Origin: Lineus longissimus
Taxonomy: Eukaryota; Nemertea; Pilidiophora; Heteronemertea; Lineidae
Assembly (NCBI RefSeq): GCF_910592395.1
Contig: NC_088308.1
Coordinates: 11,115,001-11,179,000 of the forward strand
Direction of reading: 5' to 3'
DNA length: 64,000 nucleotides
Shown here: positions 45,601 to 55,770 of the stretch, in pieces
Numbering within the stretch: position 1 is the stretch's first letter
Layout: every line of letters starts with the position of its first letter
Notes under the pieces: model-generated
Databases searched by the model: none
What the model saw: the letters and a program-made list of their open reading frames with translations, nothing else
Told to the model about the DNA's origin: nothing
Program-made: the position numbers and the translations under genes

Positions 45601-47810
45601 TGCACTCTTACAGTTTGACTATCATGATACCTAATAGATAGTTGATAGTTGTAATACAATTCTCGTCGTCGAGCAGGTTTTGGGATGATTCTCAGATGTT
45701 TCCTTACTGTAAAATATCTTACCGTATCAACTTGTGGTGTCCATCGATGTGCCAAAGAGATAAAGGTGACTTCACCTGATATTTGCGACGTCGTATGTGA
45801 CGAATTTGTCTAATGGTGCCCCCATTTGGGTCAACCCTCCACATAGAACTACGAAGCCTGTGTTGTTGTACTCTAATGTCTTGTCGACGAAGGTCACCCT
45901 CGATTGTCTTAAATCCTGGAATTATAGGAACATAACATTACAAGTGGGCTACAATCATAATCCTGAGCCAAGTAGTATTGAAAACTATGACATAATAGAT
46001 TTGATGTCTGAATTGGTGAATACTGAAAAGAGGTCATTTTTAATTATGATAGCCACATTTGGTTGTTGCATTACCTGCCTTGCCTCCCAGAAGACTGAGG
46101 TAATAGATTCCTGTAACGCACAGTCTATGATCGACCGGTGAGTCTACTGTGAGCCATTCAATTGTGAGGTAAGACATGTAGGCCTATTGAATGGGAATGC
46201 GATAAGAAGGGGTGAAAAAGTGACTGTTGCCCTAACGTTAATCCAATACAAAAGAAAGACAAGTCTATTCAAGGTAGACATCAAACCCCACTGTACACCA
46301 GAGGGTCGATCGGAGAATATAACATAGCATAAATATTTTTGTCCTTGAATTGTGATTTAGGACAACGATTTTGACCATATGGTGCCACATGTATAGCGAT
46401 AGCGGAGTAAAATCTATCTTTGCTTGTACAGCAGTACAGCGATCCATCGTGGGTGTCACCCATAAGGGCTGCATTTCTAATGTCGTTTGTGGTATGGATA
46501 ACTGATTGAGGCACTACTATATGAATCAGTATTGATACTGTGCCCACTTTAATATGCATACACTGTTCCTTTCCTGATAACATAACTATCACTGCAATTT
46601 TCGATTCAATCTCCTAGCAGTAGTTTCAACACACCCTCACCTACTTACCAGCATTTGGAAAGATTGACATTACTGAAAACACCTTGGAGTCAAGAATTTC
46701 ATCATCTATCTCGGTATATTGGGCACGTATGGATAGACCACTATCTCTCATTTTGTTCTCAATGGTCCTTTTAGAAACATTCAGTATGTCAGCAATATCT
46801 TGCACTTTGAATCCTTCACCTGAAATTACAAATGTATTTGTAATATGGCAAATTCACCAATTCCACCAGTAATATTTTTTACAACTAGAATTGTCCCATC
46901 ATACCACAATTCAATTTCAGAGTAAATAGATCTATTACAACAAAAGCTTAAATATACAATTACAAATATATAAAGTATTTTAGTACTGTAACTGAGCATG
47001 ATATTAATGATACAATGTACATTGTAAGAATAAATCAATTTTGAGGCCAATTTTGTGTGGAGTCAAATAAGGCATGGCCTGGTACTGGTGTGAAAAAAAT
47101 GGGTGAATACCATTATTTTTACACACTTTAAAGAATTGTTCATTTGCCTGATTGGGTGCAATAAATAATGGAATGGATAGACTGCAATATTATCAAGGTC
47201 GTAGGTGCTTTTGACACAGGGCAAAATTAAATGGATGCAGCTAGGGAATGACTAAATGGCAGGCATTCCATTGACAGACAGAAGGGCAATTTTACAGGAT
47301 AGTCCGACTGTGGCCATCAGTGTGGGTGTAATGACAGTGGGGGGCGGGGGTCCACGGGGCACAGCCTATGCTAGCATGCTAGGCAGCAAAAATAAGCCAG
47401 GAAAATCAGTCTTCAGAACAAACCAATTAATTCTTACCCAATAGATATCCAATCTGCCTTTCTGCTCCGGAAGTCAGGATGGGACGTCTACCCCTCTTCT
47501 TCATTGGTTCAGCACTGACAGCAGTACAGCCATCGGGAGTATGCCTGCTGGCAGAAAGCCAACTGCCACCACTAGCCACAGCCGAAGTTCCATCTCCATC
47601 ATCTATTGAAATCAAATTCAATACCTGCAGCAAAAGACCTGGGATCGTTTCCACAATCGCATTTCCAATGCACACATCAATGGAATCACGAACCACAGAC
47701 TCCACCATAAAAAACACATTCTCTTCAACATCGACATCTCTGTCGATGCAACCTTCAATCTCTTGAATGATACGACTGACACGCCCCGCCAAGTGTTCCA
47801 TCAAGGCCAT
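27615..47810 (-). CDS. DDE transposase, IS3-like/integrase-core type, intact over five exons
   Basis: Exons on the minus strand: 47810-47438, 46819-46649, 45915-45723, 30292-29740 and 27842-27615 (stop 27,615-27,617). All introns are GT-AG, phases 1, 1, 2 and 0 agree, and the total is 1,518 bases for 505 residues with no internal stop. Exon 1 ends with a basic AT-hook-like KKRGRRPIL. Exon 2 holds a helix-turn-helix ([20 protein letters not shown]). Exon 3 carries the first catalytic Asp ([12 protein letters not shown], near residue 237). Exon 4 is the integrase core: the second Asp in [10 protein letters not shown], and Glu 37 residues later in [12 protein letters not shown]. Exon 5 is an acidic C-terminus. 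This is the RNase H-fold cut-and-paste family catalogued as IS3EU, as far as I recall. Intron 3 is 15.4 kb because another element sits in it. The open frame extends upstream of the chosen ATG to 48,011 without another ATG. It starts beside the right TIR and converges with the HECT gene. Confidence 0.88.
27843..29739 (-). other. Transposase intron 4
   Basis: AT-rich sequence between transposase exons 4 and 5. No nested gene or clear repeat was recognised. Confidence 0.6.
30892..31030. mobile_element. 139-bp MITE, TA-flanked
   Basis: The ends are TAATAGGGAGTTTTCGC and GCGAAAACTCCCTATTA. Similarity extends further inward (GTCAACGCGAAC against GTTCACGTTGGC). If the outer TA is the target duplication, the element fits a Tc1/mariner-type MITE. 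It lies in transposase intron 3. Confidence 0.65.
32918..33955 (-). pseudogene. Decayed tyrosine-recombinase (Crypton-like) C-terminal region
   Basis: The minus-strand exon 33,955-33,760 (phase 0 acceptor, GTAAGT donor) reads [18 protein letters not shown], then VDIHKEA, a TAG codon (33,875-33,877), then [19 protein letters not shown]. In tyrosine recombinases the nucleophile lies about nine residues after the GH histidine. The stop is exactly there. The next exon starts at 33,489 ([17 protein letters not shown]) and is a charged, Lys/Ser-rich tail. It changes frame at A-runs and ends near 32,918 with a Myb-like [16 protein letters not shown]. Upstream exons with the Arg-His part of the catalytic set were not found. 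The family resemblance is to animal Crypton-like YR proteins, from memory. It is clearly non-functional. Confidence 0.6.
34000..37070. other. Unassigned interior of nested element
   Basis: No gene supported. Minus-strand frames at 35,664-35,867 and 35,923-36,186 have no recognisable domain and could include decayed upstream exons of the recombinase, but I could not show this. Confidence 0.35.
37075..38535. repeat. 50/46-bp minisatellite, about 30 units
   Basis: The unit contains GACCGAAAGGTTGTGACTAT followed by GTCCCTGTCTTAACCTACAC. Full units are 50 bp (ending TATACATAAG), and a shorter form is 46 bp (TATAAG). Units are nearly identical in the middle (37,400-38,100). They diverge at both edges, where GTCCCCATCTTAG and GACCGATAGGTTGTTACTA variants dominate (38,330-38,535). 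Confidence 0.95.
38540..41460. other. Unassigned interior of nested element
   Basis: No gene supported. Open frames at 38,809-39,057, 39,054-39,260 and 40,209-40,445 lack domains. 40,470-40,545 is a small TIR remnant (CACCTCTCTATAGAGAC against GTTAATAGAGAGGTTCTGC). Confidence 0.4.
41465..41945 (+). repeat. Single foldback end and ~215-bp tandem duplication
   Basis: TGTGGGGATTCGGACAGTGT at 41,465 matches the end of the 9,261-10,415 foldback element for over 100 bp, without an inverted partner nearby. Immediately after it, a segment with GTGGCCGAAATGACAT through TTGAGAGTCGGATAT (about 41,650-41,730) is repeated at about 41,860-41,940. Confidence 0.6.
43270..43735 (+). repeat. ~210-bp tandem duplication
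   Basis: Segments around CACACTGTACGTTTTTACCG (43,362) and CACACTGTTCGTTTTTTACA (43,576), with their flanks, are diverged copies about 214 bp apart. Part of a third copy precedes them. Open frames of 60-87 codons here are by-products. Confidence 0.55.
44406..45350. repeat. Inverted repeat with 86-bp tandem duplication inside
   Basis: 44,406-44,470 (TTTCTGCAGGATACTTCTGC, then ACATCTGACAGCCAATCA) recurs inverted at 45,289-45,350. Between them, 44,741-44,910 holds two copies of an 86-bp unit with AGGGGCAGTGACACTGACAG. It could be a small foldback element. It lies just inside the right end of the nested element. Confidence 0.65.
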
Positions 47811-48221
47811 CTTCTCCGGATTAACGCAAACCCCGAGTGTTTTGACGAGATATAAAATCAGCAAAGAAATAATCAACAATCTGTCTGCATTTCCTGACAA
47901 TACATAAGCATCAAATGTACATGCAATACATGCAATAACGCCGCCGCTTACCGCAATGATAATGTCAATATCGCTGTCGCCGTCGTTAAAATTGATTCCA
48001 GCGCCACACAACGTTTATTTGGGGAACTTCCATTTTGCGGAAAAGCGCCACCAAACGTCTATTTGAGTTATACACAAAAATCTGAAAACACGGCAGTATA
48101 TGTTTATTTGAGATACGAGCGCCACCAAACGTTTATTTGAGTGTATGTCTATTTGAAAAGCGCCACCAAACGTCTATTTGAGTTATATACAAAAATCTAA
48201 AAACACGACAATATATGTTTA

Positions 48222-50869
48222 CTAGCATTGTACCCGTGGCGCAGGCAGCTTCAAATGGGCTATACCTTGAATAGATTGAATTGCAATAAACATCTAATGC
48301 AATATCAAAGGAGCCATATCGAAGAGACAAATTAAACCAACCATTTGTCCACAGACTCGGACCTAGCTGTGGCGTGCTGTATGCGTGCATATAAAAGTAT
48401 ATCAGTTGGTCCGATAGAGATGATGAGGCAATGCCTCGTTCCTTAGTCAGCAATATGCGCCTTTTTATACGGAGAAGAAGGAGTACCCAGATAGGCCTTC
48501 ACATGTCGGCCTCCAAATGGCTCGAACCAATTGCACTATCACTACTATAACTTTAAAATGCGTGCTCCTCCTACATATAGCCAGGTCTCGGGCAAGGCAC
48601 TTACTCGACAGGCAAGCTAGAAGTTCAGCACCGTGAGCAGCTCCTTGATAAGGCCATTTCAGGTTCAGCGCGCCTCTTCAGATCAAGTACTATTGAGAGC
48701 TGTGGTGAGCACATAAACATACCATGGTAACCTTCATTATCACGGGTTAGCTCTGGCTAACACAGCACCCATAAACAATAGACCACCAATTTGACCCCAG
48801 CTCCTTACTGCGGGAAAACCCAAGTCCAGCAACCGAAAGTACCAAAAATACATTTTTATTTACATTGAACTGCACACATACGTTTGTTTACAATTTCTTT
48901 CCCCGCGAAATCTCGAAGATCAGGTGACCTACAATCGTGGATTGAAAATAACATTAACCTTAGTTCAGCAGGTCAACACGTGGGTTCTAAAGGAACTTAG
49001 TAATGAACTGGCAATACCGCTAAGTTTACTTTTCAATAAGTCATTGAATGAAGGAAAACTGCCGTCCGATTGGAAGAAGGCACAGATCACAGCCTTACAT
49101 AAAAAAGGAAGTAAGTCTGACTGCGGAAATTATAGGCCGATAAGCCTAACATCAATAATATGCAAAATCATGGAGGATTTTGTAAGGACCAGGTTAAACG
49201 ACCATCTAAGAGCTGCTGTATCCAAATCTCAACATGGCTTTCAAAAGGGAAGATCTTGCATTACACAGTTACTTGAATCAATGGATAGAATAACGGAAAT
49301 CCTTGACAAAGGACATCCTGTAGACGTAATCTACCTAGATTTTTCAAAGGCTTTCGATTCAGTACCCCATGAGCGATTGAAAGTCAAGCTGAGAAATTAT
49401 GGAATAAAAGGCAAGATTTATGATTGGGTCTGTGACTTCATTACTGACAGAAAGCAAAGAGTCATGGTAAATGGATCTGCATCGGCCTGGACATCAGTTA
49501 GGAGTGGAGTCCCCCAAGGCAGTGTTCTGGGCCCAACATTGTTTGTCTACTATGTAAATGACTTACCGGAGTGTGTTGAGAACTTTTGTGAAATGTTTGC
49601 AGATGATGCCAAGATTATTGCAAGGATTCGAAGCCCTGCAGATAGTATAGGATTGCAAAGGGATTTGATCAGCCTAGATTACTGGTCACTTAAATGGCAA
49701 TTAGGTTTCAACACTGATAAATGCAAACGAATGCATTATGGGCGAAATAACAATCATAAAGAATACTTCCTGACAAAAAATGGTATAAGAAATGAAATTA
49801 AAGAAACTGACATTGAAAAAGATTTAGGAGTCACCTTCGATAACAGACTTAGCTTCAGCAAGCATGTAGAAACTGTGGCAAATACAGCCACCAAAGTGGT
49901 AGGCATGATCAGGAGATCTTTCGAATACCTGGATTCGAAGATGTTTGCCATCCTATTTAAAAGCCTGGTGAGACCTCACCTAGAATATGCAAACGTGATT
50001 TGGTCGCCCCATTTGAAGAAAGACGTAACAGTGCTGGAAAATGTACAAAGACGTGCTACTAAGATGATTCCAGGTATGAGGGACAAAAGCTACGAAGAGA
50101 GATTAAAGCTCGTAGGTTTACCTAGTCTTGCATATAGAAGGTTACGAGGAGATTTGATAGAGGCGTATAAAATCTCACATGGATTTTATAATATTGAAGG
50201 AGAAAAACTACTCAGACCAGCTGATGATAAACACCTGACCAGAGGGCATTCTTTTAAACTCAACAAACCTAGAGCCAGGATGGATACACGAAAGTATTTT
50301 TTCTCAAACCGAGTCATTGACCCATGGAACAGCCTACCGAACCATATTGTTAACGCCGAGTCTCTAAATATATTTAAAAACCAGATAGATGCCCACTACA
50401 AATCTGAGTCATTTAGTCTGGACCCAAAACCAATCCTAAACCCTCGCTTCCACCCCACCGCACTCCCGCAATCAGCAGAAAAAGTTAAGAAGAAAAAACC
50501 TGCTACAGGCTAAAAAGCCTATTTGCAGTAATATATGTATGTATGTATGTATGTGTACAGGCTGTTCCAATCACCCCCCTACAGCCAGCCGTTCAACAGG
50601 TAGTGTTAGTCACCCCACAGGGAGTGCAGGTGATTCATTAATCCCCTGCATAACTAAACAGCAATGGCTTGGCTTCCGTGAGTGGGAAGGAGAATTGACC
50701 GTGTCCGATTAAAAATCCCTCATTACTGCTCCGCTGAAGTAAATTTCCGAAAATAAACATGACGTTGCATCAGGATAACATATCACCCGCAAACGTGCAA
50801 AATTTCGAGACGAAACACGACCCCCAAATGGCACTTTAGCGAGCCGCCTTATAGTATTATGATATAGAT
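48222..50869 (+). mobile_element. Helentron-like copy (right TIR) with LINE inserted
   Basis: It starts CTAGCATTGTACCCGTGGCG and ends TATTATGATATAGAT. The host repeat reads straight across as GTTTA/TTTGAG, as seen undisrupted at 48,096. Without the internal LINE (about 48,976-50,560) its length is about 1.06 kb, like the left copy (1.08 kb). It lacks any Rep-helicase gene. Confidence 0.6.
48977..50513 (+). CDS. LINE reverse transcriptase (CR1/jockey-like), 5'-truncated, open
   Basis: The frame is open for over 500 codons and encodes the reverse transcriptase of a non-LTR retrotransposon. The palm blocks appear in order: ITALHKKGSKSDCGNYRPIS, LDFSKAFDSVPHERL (first Asp), SGVPQGSVLGPTLFVYYVND, and FADDAK (the catalytic YxDD-type pair), followed by a thumb and a C-terminal FSNRVIDPWNSLP typical of CR1/jockey groups. 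The endonuclease and ORF1 are missing. The upstream codons back to 48,924 belong to the host Helentron-like sequence. The 3' end carries (TATG)n at 50,535-50,552 and then returns to the host. No start codon of its own is expected. It is dead on arrival, but young enough to have no stop. Confidence 0.88.
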
Positions 50870-51008
50870 TTGAGATACGAGCGCCACCAAACGTCTATTT
50901 GAGTGTATGTCTATTTGAAAAGCGCCACCAAACGTCTATTTGAGTCATTACACGACATAAAATGTCTATTTGAGACAACCTCTATTTATGCGGAAATAAC
51001 CGCCCATA

Positions 51009-51837
51009 CTATAAAACTCATTATATTATAGTCGGTCAAAATTGATGAGATATGAACATCCCATTGGGTGACAACAAATGGAACCATATGATACCCTTTA
51101 GGTGGTACGTTATGCACCGACAACATACTTAACTGTGTGATGATGTGGAGTAGAAAAACGCATTTCGATAATCATTCTCACATCAGTTCCATCACTTCTT
51201 CTCAAAACCGTCGAAAAGACGAAGCTTTTCATCTCAATGTTGTCTTTAACAACATATCTAAATAGTTTTATAGAAATCAATGAATTTGAAGCAGGCGTTT
51301 GCTCTAAAACGGAGCATTTGTAATGGCCATGTTCAGCTGATCGAAGAATTGTTCAAGTTCCAGTTGTGCGGGACTGGCTTGCGTCAACGGGTAATTCACC
51401 CGAGAGAGCTCTGTCCCAGCGCATGCGGTGGCTTTGATGTTGAAACCAGATGTTCCCTAGTTGCCTGACTCTTTAATTGAAAGACTCAAATCGTGCCAAG
51501 TGTTATGGAATTGTGTTATTGTAACGTAAAACCACTTTTTTCTCTCCAGGCTACAAATAAAGAGCAGAAACACCAGTCCATGCGCTCAGTATCCAGAGCA
51601 TTACACGAAACTTGAGATTCTGTTCTGGTCGCCATATATCATTTCGGATTTTCATGATTGATTGATTTCATGATTGATAACTACCGCAGTTTAAACAATT
51701 TGATACTGATGGAATATTACAATTATCTTATATGTATTTTGTGTCGACATTCTAATTTTTCTTAATGGTGTTTCCGCCCAGCAACTTCCGCTGAATTGCT
51801 CGCTATATGCTCTTATCACTTTGTTTATTAAGTAATA
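51009..51837. other. Right flank with fragments of the unknown-gene element
   Basis: 51,411-51,487 is the reverse complement of 4,536-4,612. Next to it, CGTGCCAAGTGTTATG (51,491) matches part of the unknown gene at about 5,127, suggesting a third, truncated copy. At 51,796, TGCTCTTATCACTTTGTTTATTA equals the sequence that precedes the gene at 4,880. Confidence 0.5.
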
Positions 51838-54192
51838 AATGAAACGGCCAGGGGCCATTGTGCTCACCGTATACATCTTTTAGTAGGCAGGATCATGCTT
51901 AGTTTAGAGGTGAATATGGTGAACACAATCAGGCATGAAGACTTTTTTTAGATGTGTATTGATGTCAAGTAATAAGACAGGGCAGTATATATAAGTTTAT
52001 GATCCAACCAATAATTGTCTATGACATCAACAAGATCAATATCGTGTGCTTGCTAAGAGTCCCTGCAAAAAAAATTCATAGAAAAAAAGTCATTAATAAG
52101 CGAGATATTGCACGTCCTACTTTTTCAGTTTTGACCCCCTGGTGGCCAAATCAAGAATCAGATCAGGCCAAAATTCGGTGTCAGAGATTATCTGATGTAG
52201 GGGGTTACATGTACCAACTTTCAAGTTCATAGCTTCAGCAGTTAAGAAACGTGCCATAGTTACACTCTAATGGCCAATTTACGCCATTTGACCTCTGTGA
52301 CCTAGAAAAGGAGGTCAAATCCAAAAATCGTAGGACATGTGGTGTATCCTTCCTAGAAGTCCCTGCCATAAAAATTTTATCGAAAACAATTCACTCAAAT
52401 AAGCAAGATATTGCACTTCTTCCTTTTTCCATTATGGCCCCCTGTTGGCCGAATAAAGAATCAGATCAGGCCAAAATTCGGCATCAAAGGTTATTTGATG
52501 TAGGGGGTTATATGCACCAAGTTTTAAGTTCATAGCTTTACTGGTTAAGAAACGTGCCATAGTTTACACTCTAACGGCCAATTTGCGCCATATGACCTCT
52601 GTGACCTTGAAAAGTAGGTCAAATTGAAAACCCGTAAGACATGTGATGTATTCTTCCTAAGAGTACCTACCATAAAAATTTTATCGAAAACAAGTCACTT
52701 ATAAGCGAGATATCACACTTTTTAGATATCCACTTTTGGCCCCCTGGTGGCAAAGTTGAGAATCAGATCAAACTGAAATTCAGCACCAGAGGCCATGTGA
52801 TATAGGGGGTTATATGTACCAAGTTTCAAGTTCATAGCTTTAGTGGTTAAGAAACGTGCCATAGTTTACACTCTAACGGCCAATTTACGCCATATGACCT
52901 GTGACCTTGAAAAGTAAGTCAAATTGAAAACCCGTAAGATATGTGATGTATTCTTCCTAAGAGTACCTACCAGTACCATAAAAATTTTATCCAAAACAAG
53001 TCACTTATAAGCGAGATATCACACTTTTTAGATTTCCACTTTTGGCCCCCTGGTGGCAAAGTTGAGGATCAGATCAAACTGAAATTCAGCACCAGAGGCT
53101 ATGTGATATAGGGGGTTATATGTACTAAGTTTCAAGTTCATAGCTTTAGTGGTTAAGAAACGTGCCATAGTTTACACTCTAACGGCCAATTTACGCCATA
53201 TGACCTCTGTGAACTTGAAAAGTAGGTCAAATTAAAAACCCGTATGATATAAGATGTATATTTGCTATGAGTACCTACAACACAAGTTTCATTGAAAACA
53301 AGTCATCAATAAGCGAGATATCACACTTTTTAGATATCCACATTCGACCCCCTGGTGGCCAAATTGAGAATCAGATCGGACCGATATTTAGCACAAGAGG
53401 TTATCTGATATAGGGGGTTATATGTACCAAGTTTCAAGTTCATAGCTGTGGCGGTTGAGAAACGTGCCATAGTTACACTGAAACAGCCAATTTATGCCAT
53501 TTGACCTCTGCAACCTTGAAAAGTAGGTCAAATTAAAAACCCGTACGATATATGATGTATCCTTGCTATGAGTACCCACCACGAAAGTTTTATTGAAAAC
53601 AAGGTATTGATAAGCGAATTATCACACTTTTTAGGTATCCACATTCGGCCCCCTGGTGGCCAAGTTGAGAATCAGATCAGACCGAAATTCAGCACCAGAG
53701 GTTATCTGGTATAGGGGGTTATATGTACTAAGTTTCAAGTTCATAGCTGTGGAGGTTGAAAAACGTGCCATAGTTACACTGAAACAGCCAATTTACGCCA
53801 TTTGACCTCTGTGACCTTGAAAAGTAGGTCAAATTAAAAACCCGTATGATATATGATGTATCCTTGCTATGAGTACCTACCACAAAAATTTCATTCCAAA
53901 CAAGTCATTAATAAGCGAGATATCACACTTTTTAGATATCTACATTCGGCCCCCTGGTGGCCAAATCAAGAATCAGATCGGACCGAAATTTAGTGTCACA
54001 GGTCATCTGACCAAGGGAGTCCTGTGTACAAAGTTACAAGTTCATAGGCTTAGCGGTTAAGAAACGTGCCACTGTTTTTGAAACAGGATACGACGACGAC
54101 GGACGACGGACGACGGACGATGACGACGACAGACGACGACGGACGACGGACACTGCGGTATTGTATAGACTCCCCTACGGTGAGCCAAAAAT
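51838..54192 (+). repeat. Element of ~300-bp tandem units with GCTCACC ends (copy 3)
   Basis: It begins GGCCAGGGGCCATTGTGCTC and ends ACGGTGAGCCAAAAA. AAGAAACGTGCC recurs at about 52,244, 52,547, 52,849, 53,156, 53,457, 53,758 and 54,059, a very regular 301-307 bp period over seven units. A (GACGACG)n tract lies at 54,092-54,150, before the end, as in copy 2. It is inserted in the element that carries the unknown gene. The sequence at 4,880-4,925 shows the join without it. Confidence 0.88.
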
Positions 54193-54256
54193 CAGGCCTA
54201 GAGTGTTAGTTTCATTAGCAGTGATGTCTGATGGCTGTGAATGAAGAAGAACAAAT

Positions 54257-55189
54257 TCACCTGAGGTGGCTCGGTCTATGAATTACGAAGGGCCTGTGCC
54301 CAAACCAGTTATATGTCACAAATGCTCCATTTCGCCCAGCGGCAATCGAACCCAGTCGAGAATCAACTTCCTTCAGAACACTAACGGAGATTTCCTCATC
54401 GTGCCAAATGTTATGTAATCTTGGTATTCGAATATACATGATCGGGTGTGTTTTCTTCCTCCGTCTACAAATAGATAACAGGCTATTTCCATCCCACTCA
54501 GTGTCACGAGCAGAACACGAAAATGAAAATTCATTCAGCCATAAAATCCCTCGAACTACCAAACTTTCTTCGTAATTGCTCCTCCTTGTAAACAGAAATA
54601 TACAATTCGCATTCCTAACAATAATATCACCAGTGCTGGTAATGTGGATGGAGAAAAAAAAGTAAAAAAACTTTTCTCTTTGTAGTTTTTGATCAGCACT
54701 GCGCACTTTTAACTCTGTTCCGTTTTTCAGCAAATGGTCAAATGAATTCACATTGTCATGTTTGTGTTTTGTTACGATGTTGTAACGTCCGAATACCAAA
54801 AGCTGCCTCCCATTTCGCTGTATGTGGTACATCACAAATGCCTCTTTTGCATTGTCCATGACTGCTATCTCATTTAAATAGAGCAACTCGTCATCTTTAT
54901 GTGGCAATACTAAAGCATATGAGCCAGCGTAATGCCCATTTTTAACATTTATGATACGGCTCTTTTTTGATCTGATTTTAAAAAGCACTAAGTTTCCCTG
55001 AATAAATTTAACCTTATCGTGCCCCAACTGTTCTGTGGTGAACAGCAGCTTCCTCTCATAATGATGCCGTCTTCTGCGGAAAATATAAACCACACTTCTG
55101 CTGTGTCTCCACTCTACTACGTACAAATTTGAGAATTCATCAAAGCAAGCTACGAAGCCTTTGAAGGTACCTTTCCCGGGCGACGACAT
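54257..55189 (-). CDS. Unknown gene, intact 310-residue copy
   Basis: The frame is open on the minus strand from ATG at 55,189-55,187 (MSSPGKGTFKGFVACFDEF) to the stop at 54,257. The frame continues upstream without an ATG to 55,252. A shifted copy lies at 4,983-5,910, so it belongs to a repeated element or a dispersed family. The protein is rich in basic and aromatic residues, with no signal peptide or membrane segment visible. Repeated short strands such as FSNLYVVEWRHSRSVVYIF, KVKFIQGNLVLF and GRNGAFVTYNWFGHRPFVIH suggest an all-beta, possibly beta-propeller fold like NHL/TRIM C-termini, but I see no firm motif. I do not recognise a transposase motif. No intron is needed. It could be a retrocopy, a captured gene, or a lineage-specific gene. 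Confidence 0.6.
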   Translation of the reverse strand: MSSPGKGTFKGFVACFDEFSNLYVVEWRHSRSVVYIFRRRRHHYERKLLFTTEQLGHDKVKFIQGNLVLFKIRSKKSRIINVKNGHYAGSYALVLPHKDDELLYLNEIAVMDNAKEAFVMYHIQRNGRQLLVFGRYNIVTKHKHDNVNSFDHLLKNGTELKVRSADQKLQREKFFYFFFSIHITSTGDIIVRNANCIFLFTRRSNYEESLVVRGILWLNEFSFSCSARDTEWDGNSLLSICRRRKKTHPIMYIRIPRLHNIWHDEEISVSVLKEVDSRLGSIAAGRNGAFVTYNWFGHRPFVIHRPSHLR

Positions 55190-55346
55190 CCAGAAACGCG
55201 GTGAAAGGGAAAATGTTTTGTATTGGTGATGCCTCTGTCGCTTCCCCTTCAAACACTATCCATTGAAGAGATAATAAATGATCAAAATACATGCAATTAG
55301 CAACACCCATCTACGACTGAACATGATCATATAAAGTGTAGGCTTG

Positions 55347-55770
55347 CAGGGCCGTATTTAACTTTTTTGTCTAGGGGGGGCAGTGGGATAGATCGCCGAA
55401 GGCGATCTGCATGCACCGCAGGCGCATCCGAAAGGGGGGGTCTGGGGGCCCTCCCCCAGAAAAATTTGAAAATAAAAGGTCTGAAATGGCATTTTCCTGG
55501 CATTTGGAAGTGTGAATCAATAGTATTTTTACTCTAAAAAAGGACCACTTGGCACTTTTATGAAGACTAGGGTCAGGGCACTGGACTGGTCAGATTATAA
55601 GGGTTGCACCTGAGTTGATAACATCTGCTATTCATATGCTGCTATCATGCTGGTAAAGCTATGGCTAAGATTAGTTTGTCTTTTTATTACTTTCTGAAAA
55701 AAAATTTTTCAACATTTATTGCACAGGGGGGGCAGCTGCCCCCCCTGCCCCCCCTCTAAATACGGCCCTG
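55347..55770. mobile_element. 424-bp MITE with CAGGGCCGTATTTA ends
   Basis: CAGGGCCGTATTTA at the left is mirrored by TAAATACGGCCCTG at the right, followed inside by G-rich and C-rich stretches. GCTTG flanks both sides (55,342-55,346 and 55,771-55,775), a 5-bp duplication. The ends resemble hAT-type termini, but those elements usually make 8-bp duplications, so the superfamily is unresolved. Confidence 0.8.

Larger units (their letters stand above)
18500..51008. mobile_element. 32.5-kb TIR transposon carrying DDE transposase and HECT ligase
   Basis: The left end TATGGGCGGTTATTTCCGCA (18,500) and the right end (reverse complement ending at 51,008) match. The match continues over the whole outer repeats as CTCAAATAGACGTTTGGTGG arrays. 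Inside, two spliced genes converge. The HECT-domain gene (plus strand) begins 165 bp inside the left repeat. The DDE transposase gene (minus strand) begins about 188 bp inside the right repeat. Their stops are about 430 bp apart. Nested insertions (Helentron-like copies in both repeats, a LINE, and a 13.9-kb TIR element in an intron) account for over half of the present length; the original would have been about 14-15 kb. No clean target duplication is visible: left flank GTAGATC, right flank CTATAAA. Confidence 0.88.
47998..51008 (-). repeat. Right terminal inverted repeat, split by insertion
   Basis: This is the inverted counterpart of the left repeat. The inner part is 47,998-48,221 and the outer part 50,870-51,008, with a Helentron-like copy between. 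It holds one more internal unit than the left repeat (an extra AACATATACTGCCGTGTTTT segment), so the repeat array has expanded or contracted since insertion. Confidence 0.88.

Noticed and set aside
48924-48976. N-terminal extension of the LINE frame
   Set aside because: These codons match the Helentron-like copy at 20.2 kb and are host sequence read through in frame.
18490-51018. Target-site duplication of the large element
   Set aside because: The flanks GTAGATC and CTATAAA give no duplication at any plausible end position. It may be mutated or lost.
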